From: Streptomyces sp. NBC_00370
Lineage (GTDB): Bacteria; Actinomycetota; Actinomycetes; Streptomycetales; Streptomycetaceae
Assembly (NCBI RefSeq): GCF_036084755.1
Contig: NZ_CP107968.1
Span: 620,001 to 684,000 of the forward strand
DNA length: 64,000 bases
Reading direction: 5' to 3'
The notes under the pieces were generated by a model. The model saw only the letters and a list, made by a program, of their open reading frames with translations, was not told the DNA's origin and did not search any database. The position numbers and the translations under genes are program-made. The stretch's first letter is position 1. Each line of letters begins with the position of its first letter. Positions 9,039 through 17,802 of this stretch are shown here, piece after piece.

Positions 9039-9085
9039 GCGGCAGCCGCAGGTGAACGGCAGCGGCGCGTGAGCGGCGGCGACGG
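9035..9085. repeat. Three imperfect 17-base tandem repeats
   Basis: Units at 9035-9051, 9052-9068 and 9069-9085 each begin GTGA(G/A)CGGC(A/G)GC. The first unit overlaps the metallopeptidase stop codon. The function is unknown; no hairpin is formed. Confidence 0.6.
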
Positions 9086-9139
9086 GGCGTCACGGGGGCC
9101 TCTGGCGGAGTGACGGACTCTTGGCATAGCGTCAGGCGC

Positions 9140-9922
9140 ATGACAGGTCCGAAGCTTCAGGTGGACACCAGTGTGTCCCACGCCGCACGCGTCTACGACT
9201 ACCTCTTAGGCGGCAAGGACCACTACCCCGTCGATCAGGCGGTGGGTGAGTCACTGCCGGCGGGCGCGGCCGAACAGGCCAAGCAGAACAGGGCGTTCAT
9301 GCAGCGCGCCGTCCGCTGGCTGGCCACCCAGGGCGTGGACCAGTACCTCGACATCGGCACTGGCATCCCGACCGAGCCGAACCTGCACCAGATCGTGCAG
9401 CAGGTCAACCCGGCGTCGCAGGTGGTCTACACGGACAACGACCCCATCGTCCTGGCCCACGCCGAGGCGCTGCTGATCAGCCATCCCGACGGCGCGACCC
9501 ATTACGTCCACGCCGACGTCCGGCAGCCGCAGCGGGTCGTCGACCACGCGCGCCAACTGCTCGACTTCAGCAGGCCGGTAGCGCTGTCCATGATCGGGCT
9601 GCTGCACTTCCTCCCCGACGAGGACGATCCGTACGGCATCGTGTCCACACTGGTCGCCGCCCTCGCCCCGGGCAGTTACGTCGCGCTGTCGCAAGGCGCC
9701 TCGGACCTGTCCCCTCCCGAGTTCACCCGGAAGGGGACGGCGGGATACCGGGACGGCGGCATCAAGCTCGCGCCCCGGACGCGCGAGGAGTTCAGCCGTT
9801 TCTTCGACGGACTCGACGTGGTCGAACCTGGCATCGTCCGGGCCCCGCAGTGGTTCCGGGACGAGCCCGTCGCGCCGGTCGAGGACATCTACCTCTACGG
9901 GGCCGTGGGCCGCGTCCCGTAG
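9140..9922 (+). CDS. DUF574-type S-adenosylmethionine-dependent methyltransferase
   Basis: A 260-residue protein of the Streptomyces-expanded DUF574 (Methyltransf_19) family. The N terminus has the diagnostic ARVYDYLLGGKDHYPVD stretch, and YLDIGTGIPT is the SAM-binding glycine motif. Members of this family rarely have a known substrate. The ATG at 9140 is preferred over a GTG at 9110 because family members start just before the VYDYLLGG motif. No Shine-Dalgarno sequence precedes it, while a -10-like TAGCGT at 9127-9132 sits seven bases upstream, suggesting a leaderless transcript. Leu23 is encoded by TTA (9206-9208), the only in-frame TTA I noticed in a plus-strand gene here, so translation should depend on the bldA tRNA. 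It seems unrelated to its neighbours. Confidence 0.9.
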   Translation: MTGPKLQVDTSVSHAARVYDYLLGGKDHYPVDQAVGESLPAGAAEQAKQNRAFMQRAVRWLATQGVDQYLDIGTGIPTEPNLHQIVQQVNPASQVVYTDNDPIVLAHAEALLISHPDGATHYVHADVRQPQRVVDHARQLLDFSRPVALSMIGLLHFLPDEDDPYGIVSTLVAALAPGSYVALSQGASDLSPPEFTRKGTAGYRDGGIKLAPRTREEFSRFFDGLDVVEPGIVRAPQWFRDEPVAPVEDIYLYGAVGRVP

Positions 9923-9930
9923 AGCCGGCG

Positions 9931-9954
9931 GCTACGGCTACGGCTACGGCTACG
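9931..9954. repeat. Hexanucleotide tandem repeat (GCTACG)4
   Basis: Four perfect copies of GCTACG in the 39-base gap between the convergent methyltransferase and rhamnosidase genes. A simple-sequence repeat with no evident role. Confidence 0.8.
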
Positions 9955-9961
9955 GGCGCGG

Positions 9962-12121
9962 TCAGCGCTTGCGGGCCGTTATTTTCCGGCTACCGGCCGG
10001 GATGCCGGTCAGCACGACGTAACCGCCGTCCGTCCGGGCCGAGTAGGCGCGCGAAGTGCCGTCCCAGGCGGCTTTGTTGCCCACCCGGACGACATATTTC
10101 GCAGCGTCCGGCACCGGCACCGCGATCTCCGCCACGGCGCCGGCCGGTGCGTCGACCGTGAGGTCGAACCCGTCGCGCCCACGGTCCTGCCACGACACGG
10201 CGACGACGCCGGCCGGGGTGGTCAACTGCCCCTCGGCGTGCCGCACTCCGCCGGGGTGCGGGGCGATCCGGTAGGTGGGAGCGCCGTGCGGGTCGGGGGC
10301 GATCCCCAGCAGGTAGAACGTCAGGGCCGAGGTGGGGCCTGTCGACCAGCCGTGGGCCGCGCTCATGTACGAGCCCGAGTAGTCCGACGTGCCGTCCGTG
10401 CGGTAGCCCTCCCAGAACGTACTCGCCGTGCCCTGGGGCGCGTCGAGCATGTAGCCCCACTCCAGCCGGATCAAGTCCACTGCGTTGCGGTCGAGTCCGG
10501 CCTCGAAGTGCGCGTGCACCTCCATGCCGCCGGGGAACGGGTGCACCGATGTGCCGCTCTTCTCCGGGGTGAGCGCGCCGGTCCTGGTCCAGCGGGCGGC
10601 GAGCGCCTTGCCGATGGCGGCGGTCCTGGCCGCGTCGTCGGTCAGACCGAACCAGACGGCGAGCGCGTTGCCGTCCTGCGGGTAGAGCGTGGAGCCCGGC
10701 TTGTCGCGGTAGAGCCCGGCGCCCGCGTCCCAGTAACCGCCCGCCTCGACCGCCGCCTTCAGGGCGACGGCCTTCGCGGCGCAGGCCGCCGCCGTCGCCG
10801 CGTCGCCTGCCGCTTCGGCGAAGGTGCCCGCGGCGAGCAGCGTCCGGTACATGATCGCGTTGGCTTCGAGGTTCTTCCCGTCGGAGTCGGTACGGGCCCA
10901 GTCGGCGGACTGGGTGACGTCGAGCAGGCCGTCGGAGCCGATCTTGGCGGTGATGTAGTCGAGGGCGGTCCTGAACTTCGGGTAGACACCGGTCGCCCAT
11001 GCCGTGTCGCCGCTGAACTGGAGGTAGGAGGCGGTGCCGATGAGCGTCCACAGGTGGTACGCGTCGGAGTTGCCGACGAAGTTGACCGCGGGGCCCGCGT
11101 ACGGGAGGGCGCCGTTCGCCGCCTGGTGGCGGTAGAGCGTGTCCAGCGAGTTCCGTACGGTCCGCAGGTCGCCGAGCGAGACGTAGTCGGTCAGCACCGA
11201 GATGCCGAGGTCGCCCGGCCACACCGTACGGTCCCGCTTGGCGCCGTCCACCAGCACCGTGTCGCCGGACTCGCCGATCCGGGCGCTGTTGTTCCAGCCC
11301 ACGTCCGGCGGGCCCCAGACCCGGCCCTGGTTGCTCGCCACGATGTTGGTCTGCACGGTGTAGGCGCCCGCGTACCAGATGCGGGTGAGCAGATCGTCGT
11401 CGCAGGAGAAGTAGTTGGGGTAGGCCCGCAGGTCGGCGACGTTCGGCGCGAAGGCGATGTCGACCGAGACGTCGGTGAGATCGACGGAGCCGGCTGTCCG
11501 GTTGACGACGGTCAGATAGCGGAAACCGCCGCGCAGTTGGCTGACCGGGGTGCCCGCCGCTTCGGTGCCGCCGGTCGGTACCGAGGTCTGGGTGCTCACA
11601 CGGCCCGCCGGGTCGACCGGGTAGGTCACCGGAGGCTCGTTGTTCGAGCCGCCGTTGGAGCCGTCGCTGGACGCCGTGCTGATGTAGGTGGACAGCTCGG
11701 AATAGGTCAGACCGATCGTCTGGCCGCTGTCCGACGCGTCACCGAAGGTCAGGGTGGCGAAGCCGCCGACCTCCTTGCCGAAGTCGAGGGTGACCGAGGC
11801 GCCGGCGCCGGTCAGCCGGGTGCGGGCCCTGCCGGACCTCTTGACCAGGTACGTGGCGTTGTCGACGCCGCCGGTGGTGCTGTGCACGGCGACCGGGCGC
11901 ACCGTACGCCCCACGGGTGAGAGGTTGAACCGGTCCCAGCTGCCGCTGGGGGCGGCGCGGTGTCCCGCGCCGCTCGCGGCGTCCCGGCCGGCGCTGTCGG
12001 CCCGGGGCGCGGCCTCCGCCGTGCCGCCGCGCATCCCCGCGGCGACCACCACCGTCGCCGCTCCCGCTCTCAGGAGCGCGCGCCGCCTGGGTCCCGCGCC
12101 CGGTTCTGTCGTGTCCGGCAT
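9962..12121 (-). CDS. Secreted alpha-L-rhamnosidase-type glycoside hydrolase (six-hairpin fold)
   Basis: A 719-residue exported glycosidase. The start chosen is the ATG at 12121 with GGGAG just upstream; a longer frame to 12196 lacks a ribosome site and reads into the operator. The N terminus carries a twin-arginine-type signal (RRRALLRAGAATVVVAAG), so Tat export is likely. A beta-rich N-terminal domain is followed at about residue 240 onward by the helical (alpha/alpha)6 catalytic domain. That domain contains WGPPDVGWNNSARIGESGD and DGAKRDRTVWPGDLGISV, patterns of the rhamnosidase-related family. A C-terminal beta domain (about 640-719) ends the protein. Sugar specificity cannot be read with certainty. 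It is divergent from a larger rhamnosidase gene, which suggests joint breakdown of rhamnose-bearing plant polymers or glycosides. Confidence 0.85.
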   Translation of the reverse strand: MPDTTEPGAGPRRRALLRAGAATVVVAAGMRGGTAEAAPRADSAGRDAASGAGHRAAPSGSWDRFNLSPVGRTVRPVAVHSTTGGVDNATYLVKRSGRARTRLTGAGASVTLDFGKEVGGFATLTFGDASDSGQTIGLTYSELSTYISTASSDGSNGGSNNEPPVTYPVDPAGRVSTQTSVPTGGTEAAGTPVSQLRGGFRYLTVVNRTAGSVDLTDVSVDIAFAPNVADLRAYPNYFSCDDDLLTRIWYAGAYTVQTNIVASNQGRVWGPPDVGWNNSARIGESGDTVLVDGAKRDRTVWPGDLGISVLTDYVSLGDLRTVRNSLDTLYRHQAANGALPYAGPAVNFVGNSDAYHLWTLIGTASYLQFSGDTAWATGVYPKFRTALDYITAKIGSDGLLDVTQSADWARTDSDGKNLEANAIMYRTLLAAGTFAEAAGDAATAAACAAKAVALKAAVEAGGYWDAGAGLYRDKPGSTLYPQDGNALAVWFGLTDDAARTAAIGKALAARWTRTGALTPEKSGTSVHPFPGGMEVHAHFEAGLDRNAVDLIRLEWGYMLDAPQGTASTFWEGYRTDGTSDYSGSYMSAAHGWSTGPTSALTFYLLGIAPDPHGAPTYRIAPHPGGVRHAEGQLTTPAGVVAVSWQDRGRDGFDLTVDAPAGAVAEIAVPVPDAAKYVVRVGNKAAWDGTSRAYSARTDGGYVVLTGIPAGSRKITARKR

Positions 12122-12167
12122 CGCTGCTCCCGTTTGTGGTGGGTACATGACAGTGGCTTGAAATGAA

Positions 12168-12181
12168 TTGAAATGTTTCAA
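12168..12181. promoter_or_regulatory. LacI-type operator palindrome upstream of the 9962-12121 gene
   Basis: TTGAAA-TG-TTTCAA is a perfect palindrome at 12168-12181, with another TTGAAA at 12158-12163. It differs only at the central CG from the TTGAAACGTTTCAA-type sites bound by many LacI-family sugar regulators. It lies 47 bases upstream of the rhamnosidase start. Confidence 0.6.
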
Positions 12182-12330
12182 GCTCAGACGCGGCACACGC
12201 TATCCACGGCCACCTCGCGATGGCAACCATGCCGACCCGACATATTGCCGCCACACCAGCGGTAGTTGACATGAACGCGCGCGGATTTCTTCGTCGGGAC
12301 CCTTGCTGCGACCCGGCTCGACCGGTAAGA

Positions 12331-12355
12331 CATTCCCGGGAATGAAACGTTTTTC
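12331..12355. promoter_or_regulatory. Palindrome pair upstream of the 12374 gene (second LacI-like site)
   Basis: CATTCCCGGGAATG (12331-12344) is a perfect 14-base palindrome. It abuts TGAAACGTTTTTC (12343-12355), an imperfect LacI-type operator whose core AAACGTTT is perfect. A strong ribosome site GAGGAGG (12360-12366) follows, so a bound repressor here would block both RNA polymerase and ribosome access. Confidence 0.5.
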
Positions 12356-12373
12356 TCCTGAGGAGGCGTCACC

Positions 12374-15300
12374 ATGACCGCAGTCGGACCTCGGAGAGGG
12401 CGCCGCAGACGTCTCGCGGTGCTCTCCGCGTTCGCCGCGACAGCCCTGGCCGTCCCCACTGTCGCCTCGGCCCAGCCACCGTCCCGGCACGGAGCCGACG
12501 GAACGACGCTCGCCCCTGCCGGCCTGCGCGCGGACGGGCGGGCGTCCGGCGCCCTGCTCGACGTCGCGCGGCCGGCCTTCGCCTGGACGGTCCGCGACAC
12601 GGGCCGCGCCGAGGCGCAGACCGCGTACGAGATCCGCGTCCAGCCCCGTTCGTCGGGCAAGGCCGACCGGGTGCCCGACGGCTGGGACTCCGGCCGGGTC
12701 CGTTCGGCCGACTCCACGAATGTGCGCTACGCCGGGCCCGCGCTGATCAGTGACCACACCTACACCTGGTCGGTCAGGACCTGGAACAAGGAGGGCAAGG
12801 CCTCCCCCTGGTCCGCCGCCTCCTCCTTCGACACCGGACTGCTCAACGCCTCCGACTGGTCGGCCTGGTGGCTGCGCGCCGACGACGGCGCCCTCACCCG
12901 CAGCGACTTCGACCTGACGAAGCCGGTCGCCCGCGCCCGGCTCCACCTCGGCGCGCAGGGCATCGTGGAACCGCACGTCAACGGCGCACGGGTGAATCCG
13001 GCCGAAGTACTGGACTCCTCGGTCACCGACTACAACTCCCGTGTCCTCTACCGTTCGTTGGACGTCACCCGGCAGCTCCGCACGGGGCACAACACCCTCG
13101 CGCTGATGGCGGGCAAGGGCCAGTACGGCGGTGCACCGGTGATCGTGGCGCAGCTCGACGTCACGTACACCGACGGCACCACGGCGGCCTTCGGTACCGG
13201 CCCTGACACGAAAACCACCGCGGGCCCGGTCACCGCTGACGACTTCTGGAACGGCGAGGCGTACGACGCCCGCAAGCTCCCGGCCGGCTGGGACACCGCC
13301 GGGTTCGACGACGCGTCCTGGCCCGCGGCACACGCGCTGTTCCCGGTCGCCCACGACAGGAGCCTGGCCCAGGGCAAGCCGGTGACCTCGTTGGACACCA
13401 CGACCACGGCCGGCTGGTCGCCCGCCGCGCTCACCGACGGTGTCGACGCGTCGACCGACAACTCGGAGGGCTACCACTCCGCGATCGAGTCGGCGCCGGA
13501 CGTCACCAAGTGGGTGCAGACCGACCTCGGTTCGAGCCAGAAGCTGCGCAGGGTCACCCTCTTCCCCGCGCGGCCCACCAACGACACGGGCGGTGACTTC
13601 GTCGGCGCCGGCTTCCCCGTCCGCTACAAGGTCCAGGTCGGTGACGACCCGACGTTCGCCACGGCGACCACCCTCGTCGACCGCACCGGGGCCGACCAGC
13701 CGAACCCCGGCACCACGCCGGTGGTGGTCCCGGCCGACACCACCGGCCGCTACATCCGGGTGACCGCCACCAAGCTCCCCTGCATCGGCACCAGTTGCAC
13801 CTTCCGGCTCGCCGAACTCGGCGCGTACGGCGAGCACCCCACGACCGCCCTCGACGCGATGACCGCGCTCCAGGCCGATGTGACGCCGCCGACGCGGGTC
13901 GTCCAGACGTACAAGCCGGTCAAGGAGACCACCCTGGCGAACGGCCGGCGCGTCTACGACTTCGGCCAGAACCGCACCGGCTGGACCACTCTCCAGGCCG
14001 CCGCACCGGCCGGCACCACCGTCGACATCAAGCAGGGCGAAATACTCGACGCGAACGGCGAGGTGTCGACGGCCAACATCAGCTTCAGCGCGTCCGACCC
14101 GCCCCGGCAGACCAACCACTACACCTTCAGCGGAGCCGGACAGGAGTCGTACACCCCGCACTTCACCTACGCGGGGTTCCGCTACGCCGAGATCAGCGGG
14201 CTGCCCGCCGGCGCGAAGGTCACGGTGGCGGCGCAGGCCGTGCACACCGACGTACCGGCGGCGGGTTCGTTCAGCACCTCCGACCCGCTGCTCAACCAGA
14301 TCCAGGGCGCGGTCACCCAGACCCAACTCAACGGCCTGCAGTCCATCCCGGTGGACTGCCCGACGCGCGAGCGGCACGGCTGGCTGGGTGACGCGGGCGA
14401 CACCGACCAGGAGGCGATGAGCAACTTCGACATGCAGTCGTTCTACGACAAGTGGTTCGGCGACATCCGCACGAGCGCCAACGCCGACGGCAGCCTCCCG
14501 TCCGTCGCGCCCGCCAACGGCGGCCAGAACTCCTGGGCCACCGACCCTGCGTGGGGCAACGCGTACCCGCAGATCATCTGGGACTCCTACGTCCAGTACG
14601 GGACCACCAAGCCGATCACCGACAACTACCGCCAGGTCAAGGCCTGGGTCGACTATCTGGCGACGATCAGCGACAGCGACCATGTCGTCGTCCACTCCCC
14701 GACCACCTGGGGCGACGACTGGCTGTCCACCGTCAGCACACCGCACAGCTACTTCCAGACCGCCTTCTACTACCTCGACGCGACGCTGCTGGCGAAGATG
14801 GCCGCGGTGACCGGCGACAAGGCCGACGCCACGCACTACACCGACGTGGCCGCCCAGGTGAAGTCCGGCTTCCTCAAGCGGTACTTCAACGCGTCGACCG
14901 ACGTCTTCGGCAACGGCTCGCAGCTCTCGTACGCGATGCCGCTGGTGCTCGGTCTGGTCCCGGCGGGACACGAGCAGACCGCGCTGAACCGGCTGGTCCA
15001 GGACATCGGCGCGCACAACAACCATGTCACCACCGGCTTCGTCGGCACCAGCTACGTGTTCCAGGCGCTCGGCAAGTACGGCCGCAACGACGTGGCGCTG
15101 GCCCTGGCACAGCGCAAGGACGAGCCGAGCTTCGGCTACATGGTCACCCAGGGACCCGGCACCATCTGGGAGAAGTGGAACAACTCCTCGGCCCCCGACG
15201 GCACTTCGTCCAAGGACCACATCGGTCTCGCCGGCTCGATCGGCCAGTGGTACTACCAGCAGCTCGCCGGGATCCAGGCCGGTGACACCGGCTCCGGCTT

Positions 15301-16360
15301 CAGCACCCTCACACTGGCGCCGAGTGTCGTCGGTGACCTGACCCACGTCACGGCCTCGCAGCAGACCGTGCGCGGCAAGGTCGAAAGCTCCTGGAAACGC
15401 GACGGCAGCACCCTGACGTACCACGCCGTCATACCGGTCGGCGCGACCGCCACCGTCAAACTGCCGCTGCTGGGAGGCGCGGGATCCACCGTCCGCGAGA
15501 GCGGCCGTACGATTTACGACGCCGGCCGGCACCCGCAGTCCGACCCCGGGCTGAGCGTCGGCAAGGCCACCGACCGGACACTCAACCTGACGGCGGGCTC
15601 CGGCGATTACACCTTCACCGTCAGCGCCCCGCGGACGCCGGTCAGCCATCTCACGGTGACAGCCGGCCACTCGACGCCGGTCAAGGCGGGCACCTCCGGC
15701 GACGTCAATGTGGTGATCGAGGGTGCGTCCACCGCGTCCGGATCCGCCGAACTCGGCGCCCGGGTACCCGCCGGGTGGTCCGTCTCGGCCACCCCGGCGA
15801 GCATCCCGCTGACCCCGGCGCCGACCGAGACCCTCGGCACCGTGCATATCGGCGTGCCGGCCGATGCCAAGAGCGGCGACTACGCGGTGCCGGTGACCGT
15901 ACGGGCCCCGGACGGCACGGTCGCCACCAGCGAGGTGCGGATCTCGGTGTTCGGCAGTTGGCCGGCCGGCACCACGGCGACGGCGTCCACCTTCCACGCC
16001 CCCAACGAGGTGGGCGGCGCGACCCGTACGTACGACCCGGCGAACGCCACCGACGGCAACACCGCCACGTTCTGGAACGACGACAACCAGAACGCCTTCC
16101 CGGACAGCCTCACCGTCACCTCCCCGACAGCGGTGACGCTGGACAGCGTGGCCCTCGTCTCGCATCCGGACGGCGTGCCCACGGACTTCACCGTCCAGAC
16201 GTGGGACGGGTCGCAGTGGACGACGGAGGCGACCGTGGAAGGCAACTCCGCACCGGACCTGCGGATCCCGTTCAACGATCCGGTGACCACGACCCAGGTG
16301 CGGGTGGTGATCACCGGAACCCAGGACGGCTGGAGCCGCGTGGCGGAACTCGCTCCCTGA
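12374..16360 (+). CDS. Secreted multidomain alpha-L-rhamnosidase, GH78
   Basis: A 1,328-residue secreted enzyme that removes terminal alpha-L-rhamnose. A signal peptide spans residues 1-33 (cleavage VASA|QPP). Next come an Ig-like domain (LRADGRASGALLDVARPAFAW), the N-terminal rhamnosidase beta domain, and a discoidin-like sugar-binding insertion at about residues 330-490. The (alpha/alpha)6 catalytic domain follows. It carries DCPTRERHGWLGD at 661-673, with Glu666 the likely general acid, and GTIWEKW with Glu933 the likely base. A C-terminal beta domain, a NEW3/alpha-galactosidase-associated domain (about 1,090-1,190) and a final discoidin-like module end the protein. The start at 12374 has an ideal Shine-Dalgarno sequence. 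It ends only 11 bases from the convergent aroH stop, which marks the left edge of the antibiotic cluster. Confidence 0.93.
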   Translation: MTAVGPRRGRRRRLAVLSAFAATALAVPTVASAQPPSRHGADGTTLAPAGLRADGRASGALLDVARPAFAWTVRDTGRAEAQTAYEIRVQPRSSGKADRVPDGWDSGRVRSADSTNVRYAGPALISDHTYTWSVRTWNKEGKASPWSAASSFDTGLLNASDWSAWWLRADDGALTRSDFDLTKPVARARLHLGAQGIVEPHVNGARVNPAEVLDSSVTDYNSRVLYRSLDVTRQLRTGHNTLALMAGKGQYGGAPVIVAQLDVTYTDGTTAAFGTGPDTKTTAGPVTADDFWNGEAYDARKLPAGWDTAGFDDASWPAAHALFPVAHDRSLAQGKPVTSLDTTTTAGWSPAALTDGVDASTDNSEGYHSAIESAPDVTKWVQTDLGSSQKLRRVTLFPARPTNDTGGDFVGAGFPVRYKVQVGDDPTFATATTLVDRTGADQPNPGTTPVVVPADTTGRYIRVTATKLPCIGTSCTFRLAELGAYGEHPTTALDAMTALQADVTPPTRVVQTYKPVKETTLANGRRVYDFGQNRTGWTTLQAAAPAGTTVDIKQGEILDANGEVSTANISFSASDPPRQTNHYTFSGAGQESYTPHFTYAGFRYAEISGLPAGAKVTVAAQAVHTDVPAAGSFSTSDPLLNQIQGAVTQTQLNGLQSIPVDCPTRERHGWLGDAGDTDQEAMSNFDMQSFYDKWFGDIRTSANADGSLPSVAPANGGQNSWATDPAWGNAYPQIIWDSYVQYGTTKPITDNYRQVKAWVDYLATISDSDHVVVHSPTTWGDDWLSTVSTPHSYFQTAFYYLDATLLAKMAAVTGDKADATHYTDVAAQVKSGFLKRYFNASTDVFGNGSQLSYAMPLVLGLVPAGHEQTALNRLVQDIGAHNNHVTTGFVGTSYVFQALGKYGRNDVALALAQRKDEPSFGYMVTQGPGTIWEKWNNSSAPDGTSSKDHIGLAGSIGQWYYQQLAGIQAGDTGSGFSTLTLAPSVVGDLTHVTASQQTVRGKVESSWKRDGSTLTYHAVIPVGATATVKLPLLGGAGSTVRESGRTIYDAGRHPQSDPGLSVGKATDRTLNLTAGSGDYTFTVSAPRTPVSHLTVTAGHSTPVKAGTSGDVNVVIEGASTASGSAELGARVPAGWSVSATPASIPLTPAPTETLGTVHIGVPADAKSGDYAVPVTVRAPDGTVATSEVRISVFGSWPAGTTATASTFHAPNEVGGATRTYDPANATDGNTATFWNDDNQNAFPDSLTVTSPTAVTLDSVALVSHPDGVPTDFTVQTWDGSQWTTEATVEGNSAPDLRIPFNDPVTTTQVRVVITGTQDGWSRVAELAP

Positions 16361-16371
16361 CCTGACAGGGC

Positions 16372-17802
16372 CTAGGCGGGGCCGCTGAGATGGGCGCGCA
16401 GGATGTCGCCCATGCGGAAGGCCAGTTCCAGGGACTGCGCCGCGTTCAGACGAGGATCGCAGGCGGTCTCGTACCGGGTGCCGAGTGTCTCGTCGACGAC
16501 TTCGTCCAGGTCGCCGCCGAGGCACTCGGTGACGTCGTCACCGGTCAGTTCCAGATGGACGCCGCCGGGGTGGGTGCCCTCCCGTGCGTGCGCGGCGAAG
16601 AAGTCGGTGACCTCGGCGGTGATGTCGGACAGTCGGCGGGTCTTGTAGCCGCTGTCCGAGACGAAGGTGTTGCCGTGCATGGGGTCGCACGTCCACACCG
16701 GCAGATGGCCCGCGTCCCCGACGGCGCGCAGCAGTGGCGGCAGCAGGTCGCCGACGCGTCCGGCGCCCATCCGGCTGATCAGCACCAGCCTTCCGGGCGT
16801 ACGGTGCGGGTCGAGGCGTTCGCACAGCGCGCGCAGTTCGTCCGGTGCGGTGGAAGGGCCCACCTTGATCCCGAGGGGGTTGGCGATGCCGGACAGCAAC
16901 TCGACGTGCGCACCGTCGAGTTGCCGGGTCCGGTCACCGATCCACACCAGGTGGGCGCTGGTGTCGAACCAGGCGCGCCGGCTCTCGTCGTAGCGGGTCA
17001 GCGCCTGCTCGTAGTGCGGCAGCAGAGCCTCGTGCGAGGTGTAGAGCCGGGCCTGATGCAGTTCCGGCTGGGCGCCGGTGTCCACCCCGCAGGCGGACAT
17101 GAACCGCAGCGCCCACGTGATGTCGTCGGCCGCCTTCTCGTAGCGCCTGCCCGCGGCACTTCGCCGGACGAACTCCTGGTTCCACGCGTGGACCTGGTCG
17201 AGGTCGGCGAAGCCGCCCAGGGTCAGGGCCCGCAGGACGTTCAGCGCGGCCGAGGAGTGGTGGTAGCCACGCAGCAGGCGTTCGGCGTCGGGGCGCCGTG
17301 CTTCCGGGGTGAACTCGGGGCCGTTGACGATGTCACCGCGGAAGGCGGGGAGTTCCACGCCGTCGACGGTCTCGGTGGGGCGGCTGCGCGGCTTGCCGAA
17401 CTGGCCGGCGATTCTGCCGACCTTGACCACGGGCAGGCCGGCGCCGAAGGTGAGCAGGATGGCGAGCTGGAGGATCACCCGGAGCTTGCCCCGCACGTCG
17501 TCCTCCGTGCAGGAGGCGAACCGCTCGGCGCAGTCGCCCGCCTGCAGCAGGAAACCCTCGCCGGCGGCGACCCCGGCGAGCTCGCGGCGCAGGCCGAGGA
17601 TCTCGTCCGGCAGGACGAGCGGCGGCTGGAGGGCGAGTGCCTCCGTCGTCCGGCGCAGTACCCGCGGGTCGGGCCAGTCGGGCTGCTGGGCGGCGGGGCG
17701 GTCCTGCCAGGAGCCGGGGTGCCAGCCGGCCGGCGGCAGGTGTGCGCTGCCGGGCGTGGACGCGGTCGGTGGTGGTGTCGTGGGGGTGTGACTCACCGTC
17801 AT
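16372..17802 (-). CDS. aroH: Class II 3-deoxy-D-arabino-heptulosonate 7-phosphate synthase
   Basis: A 476-residue enzyme that condenses phosphoenolpyruvate and erythrose 4-phosphate, the first step of the shikimate pathway. Class II (plant/actinobacterial) motifs are plain: GEGFLLQAGDCAE, KVGRIAGQFGKPRS, a YHHSSAALNVLRAL segment and CDPMHGNT. Its length matches the class. It is the last gene of a five-gene operon with four-base overlap to trpC, and the same gene position holds SCO3210 in the S. coelicolor CDA cluster. A second DAHP synthase devoted to the cluster raises chorismate flux for Trp and Hpg. It is not obviously altered at the motifs I can see; whether it escapes aromatic feedback is not readable. 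Confidence 0.95.
   Translation of the reverse strand: MTVSHTPTTPPPTASTPGSAHLPPAGWHPGSWQDRPAAQQPDWPDPRVLRRTTEALALQPPLVLPDEILGLRRELAGVAAGEGFLLQAGDCAERFASCTEDDVRGKLRVILQLAILLTFGAGLPVVKVGRIAGQFGKPRSRPTETVDGVELPAFRGDIVNGPEFTPEARRPDAERLLRGYHHSSAALNVLRALTLGGFADLDQVHAWNQEFVRRSAAGRRYEKAADDITWALRFMSACGVDTGAQPELHQARLYTSHEALLPHYEQALTRYDESRRAWFDTSAHLVWIGDRTRQLDGAHVELLSGIANPLGIKVGPSTAPDELRALCERLDPHRTPGRLVLISRMGAGRVGDLLPPLLRAVGDAGHLPVWTCDPMHGNTFVSDSGYKTRRLSDITAEVTDFFAAHAREGTHPGGVHLELTGDDVTECLGGDLDEVVDETLGTRYETACDPRLNAAQSLELAFRMGDILRAHLSGPA

Noticed and set aside
12200..16525. A minus-strand frame of 1,441 codons opposite the GH78 rhamnosidase
   Set aside because: The plus strand has a ribosome site, signal peptide and catalytic motifs; the minus frame has none and runs over the aroH end.
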